The notes: a model not told the origin generated them from the letters alone. Numbered from the stretch's first letter, positions 35,079-44,480 are shown. The stretch is 52,378 nucleotides of DNA from Clostridia bacterium (GCA_017440965.1 JAFSGH010000031.1:1-52378); one strand, 5' to 3'. Translations and numbers: made by a program.

Positions 35079-37916
35079 ATGTATAATTCAAAGCAAATCT
35101 TAGCTTCAGTACTTTTCGTTGTCCTGACGATACCCGTGCTGTTTTTTGGCTTTTCGGCTTCAGGAGTTTTTCCTGAGATCAATATTGCTGAGCTTATAAA
35201 TATTGATTTTCCGCAGAAGCCGAAGCCTGTTGTTTCAGTTAGTAACGATACTGTTATTTCACAGCTGAAGGCGAGCTACAGCTCTTCCACTGAAAATGAA
35301 CTGTTGCCTGAAGATATGAAGGCATTATGGATAGATATAAATAATGATATCGGTGCTGACGCCTCAGAAGGTACCGATGCCGTGAAATATGCAATATACG
35401 CAGATATAAATTATTACAGAAATTTTGTTCCGAACACATTTTTTATCAAGCCTGATTCCGAAGGTGAATTTGATGCTCTGAAGGAGCCTGACGGAAGCCG
35501 CTTTGATGTTCTTGCTTATCTTTTGTATTATGTACGGGATATTGATTGCAAGCCTTTTCTTGTGATTGACAGCAGTATTGTTTTTGATGACAATGAAAGA
35601 CTTACTACTGCCCGGCTTGATTCTTATCTCAGAAGCTATGATTTCAAGGGCGTTTTACTGTCTCTTCCTTCGCTGGGCGGTGATGAGAAGCTGTTTTTTG
35701 CCGCAAAGGAGATCAGTGCTTTTATGAAGCAGAATTTCCCGCATATTCCTTTCGGAGTTGAGGTTGCATCTGATTTTGATGCGATGCTTGCTGATCAGAC
35801 AGTAATTAATATATTTGAGTCGAGGCTTTGTGATTTTGGATATGTTGATTGTAAAACAACAACTGCTGCTGCAGTTAATACCTTTCAGGATGTTGCTCTT
35901 TGGTGGAATTCCTTTGCTTCATATTACGGTGTTCCGTTTTACTGTGAGCACAGAGCGGATCTGATTTTTACCGACAGTACATTATGGGGACTCAGCACAG
36001 AGCTTAATTTACAACTTAAAGCCCTTTTTAACTGTCCGGACTTTGACGGCAGCTGTTTTTACGGTGTTAACTCATTAAAGAATAAAAAGGCTCTTGCAAG
36101 AGACCTCTCCATATTTGTAAATGATGTTACCGCATCTGCTCAGGATACCTTCTCTGTTGATTCGCTGACGCTTGACGAAAGCCGTGTAACATTCTCAGGT
36201 CATGCAATTGCCGATTCCTATAATCTTTATCTTAATGACAACAGAATTATCGTTAATGAAAATATATTTGAGGAGACTGCTCATCTGACTCCCGGATTAA
36301 ATACCTTTAAGTTTTTTAGCAACGGCGGTAAATATACATACAGAATTTTTAATAATTCTTCTGTAATTCATTTTTATTCTCCCTCTGAGAATATTGATGC
36401 TTCGGATAAAACCAACATAACTGTCTTAGCCGTATGTCCTGAAAATTCTGATGTTTATGCTGTATTTTGCGGAAATTATTATAAAATGGAAAAATGTACT
36501 TCTGATTCCGTCGAGATTCCTCGCGGATATTGTCCGTATTCCTTTGATATAGCTCTTACCGATGATTACGCTTATAACAATGAATTATCGATAGTCTGTT
36601 TTTATAACGGAGAATGCTCAGAAGTAAAGTGCTGTGATATTTATTCGGATGAACACTCACCGACCGACAGCAATAAAGGTCTCGGTGCGATATCTCCGTA
36701 TTCCGATAACGGTCTCGGAAGATCCCTTATGGTCATGTTAAACTGTGATAACACTGAGCAGATAAGCGAAAAGGGTGAGTATGATACATATCATCCCTAT
36801 AAGTCATCGTTACTTAAAGGAACGATAGATTATTTAGAAAGCATAAATGTTTCGAGTGAAGGTTATCTCAGATATGAACTTAAAAGCGGCATTAATGTAT
36901 ACGGCACTGACTGCGTTCTGATAAACGGCGGTTATACTATGCCTAAAAACAATGTTACATTTATTTCCTCGGATGACTCTGCTCAGGATAAGACCGTTCT
37001 GACCTTTGGTCTTGATTGGCTTTCTCCCGTAACCGTAACGCCTCAGATGCTTGATTACAAGGTCGGATATCAGAACTTTTCATATAACATCGAAAGCTTC
37101 AATGCCGAATATATTGATTTGAAATTTTACTATGCTGATGCAGTCAATTTTGCAAATGAGCTGACATTTGCCGAAGACTGTGTATTCACAAGCTATGCTC
37201 TTTTTAAGGATGAGTCAGATAATATAATCGTAAGACTGTATCTCAGGGTTCCCGGTCAGTTTTACGGCTATGATCTTCTCGAAACAGAAGAAGGTAATGT
37301 TCAGGTTACCTTTAAAAAGCGAATAAATAAATCAATTTCAGGTAAGGTCGTTATGCTTGATCCCGGACACGGCGGTATTTCTATGACAGGTACTGCTTTA
37401 GCTGATAACAGCGTTTGGGAAGCTCAGATAACATTAAATATTGCGCAAAAAGCAAAGACTTATCTTGAACAGATGGGAGCAAAGGTAATTATGACAAGAG
37501 TTGCGGATATAGGTATGGATCTTTACGAGCGCGCAGTTATGTGCGAAGAAGCTGATCCTGATATTTTTGTAAGTATCCATTGCGACGGTGCTGAGTCCTC
37601 ATATGAAAGCGGTACGCACAGCTTCTATTATACTCCCTATTCTCAGCCGCTGGCTCTATCTATTCATAATTCTGTTGTAAATACTTATCTTACTAATATT
37701 TATGTTGAAGCAGATGAGAATTTTGCAAAAACAGACCGCAAGATAAAATACTATCCTTTCTATGTGACAAGAGTGGATAACTGTCCTTCTGTTCTCGTTG
37801 AAACCGGTTTTTTGACCAATGAAGTTGAAGGCTATGTGCTTGCAAATCCTGTCAATCAGGATTATATTGCAAGGGCTATTGCTGAAGGTATTAATAATTA
37901 TTTCATTACATATTGA
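35079..37916 (+). CDS. Large N-acetylmuramoyl-L-alanine amidase with unassigned N-terminal module
   Basis: The 945-residue protein has an N-terminal membrane anchor or signal (residues 5-30). The C-terminal 190 residues are an Amidase_3 domain with zinc ligands H764 in MLDPGHGG, E781 and H834 in VSIHCDGAE, and catalytic E908 in VETGFLTN. Residues of about 85-350 contain alternating strand and helix blocks (LWIDINNDIG, FLVIDSSIVF, GVLLSLPS, FGVEVASDFD, FGYVDCKTT, YGVPFYCEHRADL) that look like a TIM barrel of glycosidase type. A beta-rich linker of about 380 residues follows. It probably cleaves peptidoglycan; the barrel's role is unknown. Confidence 0.85.
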   Translation: MYNSKQILASVLFVVLTIPVLFFGFSASGVFPEINIAELINIDFPQKPKPVVSVSNDTVISQLKASYSSSTENELLPEDMKALWIDINNDIGADASEGTDAVKYAIYADINYYRNFVPNTFFIKPDSEGEFDALKEPDGSRFDVLAYLLYYVRDIDCKPFLVIDSSIVFDDNERLTTARLDSYLRSYDFKGVLLSLPSLGGDEKLFFAAKEISAFMKQNFPHIPFGVEVASDFDAMLADQTVINIFESRLCDFGYVDCKTTTAAAVNTFQDVALWWNSFASYYGVPFYCEHRADLIFTDSTLWGLSTELNLQLKALFNCPDFDGSCFYGVNSLKNKKALARDLSIFVNDVTASAQDTFSVDSLTLDESRVTFSGHAIADSYNLYLNDNRIIVNENIFEETAHLTPGLNTFKFFSNGGKYTYRIFNNSSVIHFYSPSENIDASDKTNITVLAVCPENSDVYAVFCGNYYKMEKCTSDSVEIPRGYCPYSFDIALTDDYAYNNELSIVCFYNGECSEVKCCDIYSDEHSPTDSNKGLGAISPYSDNGLGRSLMVMLNCDNTEQISEKGEYDTYHPYKSSLLKGTIDYLESINVSSEGYLRYELKSGINVYGTDCVLINGGYTMPKNNVTFISSDDSAQDKTVLTFGLDWLSPVTVTPQMLDYKVGYQNFSYNIESFNAEYIDLKFYYADAVNFANELTFAEDCVFTSYALFKDESDNIIVRLYLRVPGQFYGYDLLETEEGNVQVTFKKRINKSISGKVVMLDPGHGGISMTGTALADNSVWEAQITLNIAQKAKTYLEQMGAKVIMTRVADIGMDLYERAVMCEEADPDIFVSIHCDGAESSYESGTHSFYYTPYSQPLALSIHNSVVNTYLTNIYVEADENFAKTDRKIKYYPFYVTRVDNCPSVLVETGFLTNEVEGYVLANPVNQDYIARAIAEGINNYFITY

Positions 37917-37931
37917 TTCAGAGGTATTTTT

Positions 37932-38660
37932 ATGGCTAAGAAAAATGAGATTAAACCCGAGGAACACAGAAATGTTCATGCAAATCATCGAAGCAGACTT
38001 CGCGATAGACTGAAAAACGAAGGTCTCGCTAATTTTCAGGATCATAATGTGCTTGAATTGCTGTTGTTTTACGGAATGCCCCGTAAGGATACAAACGAAA
38101 TTGCTCATGAATTGATGCTGAAATTCGGCTCTCTTCCTGCTGTGCTTGAAGCATCTCCTGAAGCTCTTATGCAGGTCAAGGGTGTAGGTCCTGAGATTGC
38201 AACTCTTATATCCTTTATAATTCAGCTTTTAAGATATTATGAAGCTTGTAAGACCAAGGACAAGAAAACTATCTTAAATTCCGATGAAGCAAGAAAGTAT
38301 CTTGCCAATCATTTTATTGCTTTGAACTACGAAAAATTCGTTATTATGTATCTCGATGGCAGAGGCGGTCTCATAAAGGTTTCGGAAATTACTCAGGGCT
38401 CTGACAGTATGGTGAATACAGATTTCAGTGCGATACTTAAATCCTGCGTGCTGCTTGATGCTAAAGGTATCGTAATTGCTCATAATCATCCCGACGGCTT
38501 TGCAGTTCCATCAAAAGAGGACAAGGTGCTGACAGAGAAATTATCAGCTCTTTGCAAAACGCTTAATATTGTTTTATGTGAACATATAATTTTCAGCGGT
38601 AATGAATATTGCTATCTCTCCAAAACAAGAGGAGTTAAGGCGGGTACATGTGCGTTTTGA
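37932..38660 (+). CDS. radC: RadC/JAB-domain protein
   Basis: The 242-residue protein has the N-terminal helix-hairpin-helix part (LELLLFYGMPRKDTNEIA, VKGVGPEIATLI) and a JAMM metalloprotease-like domain with HNHPDG at 184-189 and S194 and D197. It is annotated RadC by convention; the DNA-repair role has been questioned and the biochemical function is unsettled. GAGGTATTTTT precedes the ATG. It follows the amidase gene by 15 nt. Confidence 0.93.
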   Translation: MAKKNEIKPEEHRNVHANHRSRLRDRLKNEGLANFQDHNVLELLLFYGMPRKDTNEIAHELMLKFGSLPAVLEASPEALMQVKGVGPEIATLISFIIQLLRYYEACKTKDKKTILNSDEARKYLANHFIALNYEKFVIMYLDGRGGLIKVSEITQGSDSMVNTDFSAILKSCVLLDAKGIVIAHNHPDGFAVPSKEDKVLTEKLSALCKTLNIVLCEHIIFSGNEYCYLSKTRGVKAGTCAF

Positions 38661-38781
38661 TAAGATTTGCTTCTTAAAAGTATTTCTTAGAGCCTTAGTT
38701 TTGTGAAGAGCTAATATAGTCTTAATTTTATTTACCGTGAAATATAAGTGACTTAACAGAATAAGATTTCTTACAATCAGA

Positions 38782-38810
38782 AAAGCTGCTGCATTTGATG
38801 CAGCAGCTTT
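38782..38810. terminator. Bidirectional terminator between radC and nitroreductase
   Basis: The 13-bp arms AAAGCTGCTGCAT (38782-38794) and ATGCAGCAGCTTT (38798-38810) are perfect complements around loop TTG. Genes converge on it. The 38661-38781 stretch before it shows no gene. Confidence 0.8.
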
Positions 38811-38820
38811 ATATTATGCC

Positions 38821-39351
38821 TTATCCTTCAAAATCAATAAACTCTTCCGTGTTCTTTCTTTTTTTTGTTCTGAGCTTGTCAGCTTCCGACGGGTAACCGA
38901 GAGATATAACCAACCGCACGGCTGTATTTAATGAGCAGAGCTTTCTTATCTTTTTATCATCAAACCAACCGAGTATACATGTGCCGAGTCCCTGTGCGGT
39001 GGCCTCTAAAGTGATATATGAAGCTAATATGCCGATATCGATTGAACGGTAATCATTTGCTTTAAGCTTAGCTCCGAGTGCTGCAGAAGCTGAATATTCA
39101 CCCTCGGAAATTACTATCATGATCGGGGCATCAGCAGTAAATTTGTTCATTCCCATTCCCATTGTTGCTTCTGCTACTTTTGATGCACAGTCATTTTTAC
39201 AAACAGTAATTTTATACGGCTGACTGTTGCAGGCTGACGGAGCCAATCTTGCAGAGCTTAGCACTGCATCAAGCTTTTCCTGTTCAACCTCTTTGTTTTT
39301 ATCATAGCTTCTGCAGGACTGTCTTGTTAAAGCCAATTCACTGAAATTCAT
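38821..39351 (-). CDS. Nitroreductase-family flavoprotein
   Basis: The 176-residue protein is a small FMN-dependent nitroreductase-like oxidoreductase. It shows TRQSCRSYDKNKEVEQE near the start (the RSxRxF-type FMN motif), ARLAPSACNSQPYKITV, and LEATAQGLGTCILGWFDD. Its ribosome site AAAGGAG merges with the stop of the rhamnosidase-like gene, so they are cotranscribed. The substrate is unknown; NADH-dependent reduction of a quinone-like or nitro compound is the family norm. Confidence 0.88.
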   Translation of the reverse strand: MNFSELALTRQSCRSYDKNKEVEQEKLDAVLSSARLAPSACNSQPYKITVCKNDCASKVAEATMGMGMNKFTADAPIMIVISEGEYSASAALGAKLKANDYRSIDIGILASYITLEATAQGLGTCILGWFDDKKIRKLCSLNTAVRLVISLGYPSEADKLRTKKRKNTEEFIDFEG

Positions 39352-39362
39352 AGCAAACTCCT

Positions 39363-41006
39363 TTATAATACTACTTTGATTTCATTTGGTGCTGAGTATT
39401 CAATTTTTATATCACCGTCTGTTTTAGTACATTTTACTGATATATTGCCGTATGGTGTGGGGAAAGAGCCTTCAGCAAATTCCAAAGAGCCGAGAGACGG
39501 TTTTATCTCGACTGTTTTGCAACCGACTTCTGTTACCCTTATGCCGAGCACCTCTTCAATTAAAAAGGCTGTCGGTCCTGAAGCCCAACCGTGACAAAGA
39601 CTGTGTCTTAATCCTTTATAACAAAATGCACCGAAATCTGCGTGAATATCATTTTCACCTTTTACAGGTAATCTGTCTACGGGTGCGCAGTTTTCTGTCC
39701 AGGAAAGGTCAAAATCCTCCCAGAAGGTAGTTGCCCCCATATTAAGCATTCCTCCGTAATAATCACGAAGTGCTGAAAGGGTCTTATTCATATCATAGCA
39801 GGATGCAGATTTAAGAAGATAATAGCTCATAAAGGTGGACCAACCGGAACAGCCGTCTGCTAAAATCTCCTGACCGCACAAGCTGATATCCTTCCAACCG
39901 GAAAGTCCGAGAAAAGCTGTTACTTGCTTTGCTCCGTATGAATTTATATCGCTGGATACAAGTATTTTGTATTTTTCCGTAAGCTTTTCTTTAAGCTCAG
40001 GCAATTCAAACTTTTCGGCAAGCAAGGACGAGGTTTTTAGAACCAATGCAAGTAAAGCTCTTGAACCGCTTATGCCTTGCGACTTATTGTTGCAGGGCCA
40101 ATCAAGAAAATATGACGGCAGATTGTCACTTCCGTCTTCGTTAACAAGCTTTGAAACGATCTTTATAAGCCCTATTGCATATTCCTTATTTTCTTCGAGG
40201 AATTCTTCGTTTCCGGTATAGAAATACCAATCATAAAGTATCTGAAGCCACCATAGAGAATATGTGGGCATACCGTTCATCCAAGAGGGAAGAGGGGTAT
40301 TTTTTCTCATAAAAGCGAGACTTTTGTCTATTATCTCGTTTGGCCCGAAAACGGTCTTTACGGTGAGCATTTCAGGATGCATATCACCAACCCATACAAG
40401 TCGGTCTCGTTTTATTCCGTCCCAGATATATTGCTGCATGTTAAGATGGCAGGTATATGCACAGGTATCGAAAATCTTGTTTATAGTGTCATCACTGCAA
40501 TGAAAACTTCCGAGATAGGGAATATCACGCATAACAGATACAGCAGTTACCGCTTTAATTTTTATTTCCGTATTCTTACTTAATAATTCAATTTTTATAA
40601 ATCTGAAGCCTGAATCATTAAAGGACATATCACTGTAATCGGGAAACAGATATTGTGCATCTCTGATCGAATGATCGTTTGTTGCTCCCTTGATTCCGGG
40701 TGTACTCATAGCTTCGCTTACAGACTCACCATAAGTAATTCTCATCCTTGCGGGTGTTTCACCCTCTACGGTATAAGTAAGAATTCTGCCTCTTCCATGA
40801 ATTTCCTTGCCGAAATCTAAAACAATATAAGCATTTTTTTGCAAAGTAGAATTTTTAAGACTTGTAACATCCTCTTCATTTGTTGTGATCTGAAGCTCTT
40901 TATTTTTTAGCAGTGAATCCGCATTTGTAATGCTTCCTTGTGTTTCTATGATCTTTATCGGGAATATATCTTTTTGTATAAATTCATTATTATATAAATG
41001 TTGCAT
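39363..41006 (-). CDS. GH78-like alpha-L-rhamnosidase, short form
   Basis: The 547-residue protein has a beta-sandwich N-terminal part (YIVLDFGKEIHGRGRI, RMRITYGES) and an (alpha/alpha)6 barrel. The catalytic region reads YIWDGIKRDRLVWVGDMHPE, matching the RxDRxxWxGD-type block of GH78. The end, AEGSFPTPYGNISVKC, fits the C-terminal beta domain. It is shorter than the usual 900-1000 residues because N-terminal accessory domains are absent, and it has no signal peptide. GGAGGG is 6 nt before the ATG. Rhamnosidase activity is the likely role. Confidence 0.85.
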   Translation of the reverse strand: MQHLYNNEFIQKDIFPIKIIETQGSITNADSLLKNKELQITTNEEDVTSLKNSTLQKNAYIVLDFGKEIHGRGRILTYTVEGETPARMRITYGESVSEAMSTPGIKGATNDHSIRDAQYLFPDYSDMSFNDSGFRFIKIELLSKNTEIKIKAVTAVSVMRDIPYLGSFHCSDDTINKIFDTCAYTCHLNMQQYIWDGIKRDRLVWVGDMHPEMLTVKTVFGPNEIIDKSLAFMRKNTPLPSWMNGMPTYSLWWLQILYDWYFYTGNEEFLEENKEYAIGLIKIVSKLVNEDGSDNLPSYFLDWPCNNKSQGISGSRALLALVLKTSSLLAEKFELPELKEKLTEKYKILVSSDINSYGAKQVTAFLGLSGWKDISLCGQEILADGCSGWSTFMSYYLLKSASCYDMNKTLSALRDYYGGMLNMGATTFWEDFDLSWTENCAPVDRLPVKGENDIHADFGAFCYKGLRHSLCHGWASGPTAFLIEEVLGIRVTEVGCKTVEIKPSLGSLEFAEGSFPTPYGNISVKCTKTDGDIKIEYSAPNEIKVVL

Positions 41007-41035
41007 AATTATCCCTCCGTAAATTTTATGATATC

Positions 41036-41118
41036 ATAAAAATATCAATATCGCAACGCAATTTCTTTGATTTTGTATTGTAAAATGGGGCAATAAGATG
41101 ATAAAATAAAAATATCAA
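41036..41118. repeat. 13-nt direct repeat in a divergent intergenic region
   Basis: ATAAAAATATCAA occurs at 41036-41048 and again at 41106-41118, exactly 70 bp apart, between the divergent GH78 and DUF4965 genes. A short palindrome ATGATATCAT lies beside the first copy at 41028-41037. The sequence is AT-rich, so chance is possible. Confidence 0.4.
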
Positions 41119-41139
41119 AATTACAGGAGAATTATAAAT

Positions 41140-43047
41140 ATGAAATTCAGACCGCCTTCAGTACCTTTAATTACCGTAGACCCTTATTTTTCCGTCTGGT
41201 CATCTGCCGATAGGCTCTATGACAGATTTACTGAGCACTGGACAGCCTCTCCAAACACCATCAACGGCTCTGTTTTTGTAGACGGAAAGGAATACCGCTT
41301 TATGGGAGAAGGGGAGACAGAGGTTATTCCTCAGGTTCAGCTTGATGTGTCATCTCTTGTTACAGAATATAAGTTTTCTAACGATGTAATAGATCTGAAG
41401 CTTACTTTTTATACACCTCTTTTTGCAGAGGATCTTTACTTGCTGTCAAGACCGGTATCATATCTTAGTGTATGTTATTCTCTTCACGGAAAAAATGAAG
41501 CTGATGTTAAGATCAGGATTGATGTATCCGAAGAAATATGTATCAATAAAAAGAACGAAAAGGCTGTTTCGGCAGAGATATCTACTGCTGAAGGGCTCAA
41601 TTTTGCAAAGATCGGCAGCAAGGAGCAGAGTATTCTTTCCTGTTCAGGTGATGATTTAAGAATCGATTGGGGATATTTCTACCTTACTGCATCAGATAAA
41701 TCTCAAATGTCTGTTGTAAATTATGATGATATGACATTTTTGAGATGTGAGCTTGCCTTAGAAGAGAATTTGGATAATTTCATCCTGTTTTCTTATGATG
41801 ACGTTTATTCTATTAATTATTTCGGTGACTTTATTGAAGCCTATTGGAAAAAGAAGAATAAAGCAATAGAAACTGTTATAGCCGAAGCCTATTCAGAGGC
41901 TTCAGAAATGCTTAACAGATGTGTTTTATATTCCGATAAGCTGAGAGTTGAAGCTGAAAAAGCAGGCGGAGATAAATATGCTGATATTCTTGCTCTCGCC
42001 TACAGACAGGTAATTGCTGCACATAAGCTTTGTGTGGACAATGAGGGAAATAATGTATTCATCTCTAAAGAATGCTTTAGTAACGGCTGCGCTGCAACAG
42101 TTGATGTTACTTACCCCTCCTCGCCCTTCTTCTTGCTTTATAATACAGAGCTTCTTAAGGCAATGCTCAGACCGATCTTTAAGTTTGCTTCCTCTGATGA
42201 ATGGCAGTTTGATTTTGCTCCCCATGATGTCGGTCAGTATCCTCTCGTTCTCGGACAGGTATACGGTAAAAATCACGAAGCAGACGGCAGATACCGTGAT
42301 TTTCAAATGCCTGTTGAAGAATGCGGAAATATGCTTATTATGATGGCTAATATCGCATTTGCAGAAAAAAACACGGAATTTTTTGATGCATATGAAGATA
42401 CTCTTAAGGGTTGGGTAAAATATTTGGAAGAATACGGAATGGATCCCGAGCATCAGCTTTGCACTGATGACTTTGCGGGACACCTTGCACATAACTGTAA
42501 TCTTTCATTGAAAGCGATCATGGGTATTGCAGGATATTCTGAAATGCTTAAAATGAAAGGGAAGTGCGACGAGGCGGCTTATTGGTTCAGTGTTGCTGAG
42601 AGTATGGCGGATAATTGGTGTAAAACCGCAGCAAATGATGACGGAAGTTTCAGACTTACCTTTGACCGTCCCGATACCTTCAGTATGAAATACAATATGG
42701 TATGGGATAAAATATGGAACACAGGACTTTTTGCCCCGAGCGTATATTATTCTGAATTCAGATCTAACTGTAAGCACATTAATGCATATGGTATGCCTCT
42801 TGACAACCGTAAGGACTATACAAAGTCTGACTGGCTTGTGTGGACAGCCTGCTTTGCGCCCTCTAAGGAAGAATTTGAGGAATTTGTGCTTCCCTTATGG
42901 AATTGCTATAATGTAACACCCTCAAGAGTTCCGCTGACTGACTGGTATGATACAGTAACCTCTCTTGTTGTCGGCTTTAGACACAGATCCGTTCAGGGCG
43001 GCTTGTTTATAAAGCTTCTTGACGGCGAATATTTACGGAGGGGATAA
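41140..43047 (+). CDS. DUF4965 'glutaminase-family' protein
   Basis: The 635-residue protein matches the DUF5127/DUF4965/DUF1793 family, often annotated as glutaminase because of fungal GtaA relatives. The opening RPPSVPLITVDPYFSVWSS and the later FAPHDVGQYPLVLGQVYG and CGNMLIMMANIAFAE are characteristic. The second half is an (alpha/alpha)-barrel like those of glycosidases. No signal peptide is present. AGGAG precedes the ATG. Bacterial members near glycosidases may act on carbohydrates; glutaminase activity should not be assumed. Confidence 0.82.
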   Translation: MKFRPPSVPLITVDPYFSVWSSADRLYDRFTEHWTASPNTINGSVFVDGKEYRFMGEGETEVIPQVQLDVSSLVTEYKFSNDVIDLKLTFYTPLFAEDLYLLSRPVSYLSVCYSLHGKNEADVKIRIDVSEEICINKKNEKAVSAEISTAEGLNFAKIGSKEQSILSCSGDDLRIDWGYFYLTASDKSQMSVVNYDDMTFLRCELALEENLDNFILFSYDDVYSINYFGDFIEAYWKKKNKAIETVIAEAYSEASEMLNRCVLYSDKLRVEAEKAGGDKYADILALAYRQVIAAHKLCVDNEGNNVFISKECFSNGCAATVDVTYPSSPFFLLYNTELLKAMLRPIFKFASSDEWQFDFAPHDVGQYPLVLGQVYGKNHEADGRYRDFQMPVEECGNMLIMMANIAFAEKNTEFFDAYEDTLKGWVKYLEEYGMDPEHQLCTDDFAGHLAHNCNLSLKAIMGIAGYSEMLKMKGKCDEAAYWFSVAESMADNWCKTAANDDGSFRLTFDRPDTFSMKYNMVWDKIWNTGLFAPSVYYSEFRSNCKHINAYGMPLDNRKDYTKSDWLVWTACFAPSKEEFEEFVLPLWNCYNVTPSRVPLTDWYDTVTSLVVGFRHRSVQGGLFIKLLDGEYLRRG

Positions 43048-43050
43048 GCA

Positions 43051-43821
43051 ATGCTGTTTGTTGCTGATATCGGTAACACCAATATTAATATAGGTATTTT
43101 TGATGTCGACAGATTATCCTGTGTTGCTCGCTTATCGTCCGATCACTCAAAAACAGGTGATCAGTTTGCTCTTGAGCTTAAAGGTATCTCGGAGCTTAAA
43201 GGCTTTAATATATGTGATGTCAAAGGAGCTGTTATCAGCTCTGTTGTTCCGGAAATAACCTCAGCCTTCAGATCGGCGGTAATTGAATTAACGGGTGTTG
43301 AGCCTCTGATTCTCGGGCCCGGCGTCAAGAGTGGTTTGCATATAAAAATAGATAACCCGGCTCAGCTCGGCGCAGACCTTGTCGCGGGAGCAGTAGGGGC
43401 TATTGAAAAATATAAGCTTCCTTGTCTTATTATAGATCTCGGTACTGCTACAAAGATTAGTGTGATCGATAAAAACGGTGCATTCCTTGGATGCACCATA
43501 AGTGCCGGAATCGGCATTTCTCTGAAAGCGCTTTCAGGTTCAGCATCCTTGCTGCCTGCGGTAGAGCTTTCCGCAAAGGATTGTCCCGCATTCGGTACCA
43601 ATACTGTTGCAAGCATTCAAGCAGGAACTATTCTCGGTACTGCCGCTATGATTGACGGATTGTGTGACAGAATTGAAGAAAAACTCGGTGAGAAGGTCAA
43701 CTCTGTTGTAGCCACAGGCGGTTTTGCCGACAGTATAGTAAAATGCTGCAAACGGGATATAATAAAAAGCCCTGATCTTCTTCTATACGGTCTTCGTTCA
43801 ATTTATTTGCGCAATCAATAA
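43051..43821 (+). CDS. coaX: Type III pantothenate kinase
   Basis: CoaX phosphorylates pantothenate in the first step of coenzyme A synthesis and needs a monovalent cation. The 256-residue protein begins LFVADIGNTNINIGIFD, has GADLVAGAVGA and IIDLGTATKISVID, and ends with VVATGGFAD and LLLYGLRSIY. AGGGG overlaps the upstream gene, only 3 nt away, so the two may be cotranscribed by chance of location. All motifs are intact. Confidence 0.95.
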   Translation: MLFVADIGNTNINIGIFDVDRLSCVARLSSDHSKTGDQFALELKGISELKGFNICDVKGAVISSVVPEITSAFRSAVIELTGVEPLILGPGVKSGLHIKIDNPAQLGADLVAGAVGAIEKYKLPCLIIDLGTATKISVIDKNGAFLGCTISAGIGISLKALSGSASLLPAVELSAKDCPAFGTNTVASIQAGTILGTAAMIDGLCDRIEEKLGEKVNSVVATGGFADSIVKCCKRDIIKSPDLLLYGLRSIYLRNQ

Positions 43822-43834
43822 ACTTGACAAGAAA

Positions 43835-43910
43835 ACGGCTTCGCCGTACGACTGCGGCGAAACGCTTTCGTATAGTCCATCGCCGAGGGTAGTTTACTTC
43901 CCGTTCGGCG
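43835..43910. repeat. GC-rich structured intergenic element
   Basis: This short stretch packs three stems: ACGGC-TTC-GCCGT at 43835-43847, CGAAA-CGC-TTTCG at 43858-43870, and CGCCGA paired with TCGGCG (43881-43886 and 43905-43910) enclosing GGGTAG-TTTA-CTTCCC. It is clearly more GC-rich than the AT-rich flanks. It could be a dispersed palindromic repeat or a structured RNA. Nothing in it codes for protein. Confidence 0.5.
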
Positions 43911-43922
43911 GGACATATAATC

Positions 43923-43961
43923 TTTTTACTTTATAGGAAGGAATTTCCTATAAAGTAAAAA
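43923..43961. terminator. Long perfect hairpin of 17-bp arms
   Basis: TTTTTACTTTATAGGAA (43923-43939) and its exact complement (43945-43961) flank loop GGAAT. The T and A runs at the ends would serve as a terminator for coaX on the + strand or nrdR on the - strand, although the stem is AT-rich. Confidence 0.6.
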
Positions 43962-43995
43962 AACAGCTCTCACAGTGTGAGGGCTGTTTTTGTTA
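43961..43995. terminator. Bidirectional terminator between coaX and nrdR
   Basis: AAACAGCTCTCAC (43961-43973) pairs with GTGAGGGCTGTTT (43977-43989), with one G-T pair and loop AGT. A TTTTTGTT run follows on + and a TTTTTTTAC run on -. It is directly adjacent to the previous hairpin. Confidence 0.8.
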
Positions 43996-44021
43996 ACTTG
44001 TTGCGGACAGAAAAGAAATCT

Positions 44022-44480
44022 TCAGTTATTTTCACCCAAAAATTTCTTAAGCTCATCCATAAATGACTGGATATCCTTGAAATCTCTATAGACGGATGCG
44101 AATCTGACATATGCGATTTCATCGATATTTTTAAGCTTTTCAAGAGCCATTTCACCGAGAAGAACAGAGGGAACCTCTCTTTCAAGGGAATTCTGAAGCT
44201 GGCTTTCGATCTCATCAATTGCATTTTCAAGAGTATCCAACGAAACGGGACGCTTTTCGCAGGCACGGAGCATGCCGCTTAAAAGCTTGTTTCTGTCAAA
44301 TACCTGTCTTGATTTATCACGCTTAATGATGATTACGGGCTGACCTTCAATAGCTTCATATGTAGTGAAGCGCTTGTTACATTTTATACATTCTCTTCTT
44401 CTTCTGATTCTTTGACCGTCATCGGCAGGTCTTGAATCAATAACCTTGCTTTCGGGATAAAGGCAGTAGGGGCATTTCAT
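44022..44480 (-). CDS. nrdR: Transcriptional repressor NrdR
   Basis: NrdR represses ribonucleotide reductase genes in response to dATP/ATP. The 152-residue protein has a zinc ribbon with C3, C6, C31 and C34 (MKCPYC and [15 protein letters not shown]) followed by an ATP-cone domain beginning [19 protein letters not shown]. The frame opens earlier, to 44522, but GGACGG 8 nt ahead and the family N-terminus fix the ATG at 44480. No nrd gene or NrdR box is recognised in the window. Confidence 0.95.
   Translation of the reverse strand: MKCPYCLYPESKVIDSRPADDGQRIRRRRECIKCNKRFTTYEAIEGQPVIIIKRDKSRQVFDRNKLLSGMLRACEKRPVSLDTLENAIDEIESQLQNSLEREVPSVLLGEMALEKLKNIDEIAYVRFASVYRDFKDIQSFMDELKKFLGENN

Noticed and set aside
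41926-42492. 188-codon open frame on the - strand
   Set aside because: It lies wholly inside the DUF4965 gene on the other strand and shows no family pattern or ribosome site.
41140-43047. Function assignment as glutaminase
   Set aside because: The family name alone does not establish glutaminase activity in bacteria, and the neighbours do not support it, so the call stays at family level.
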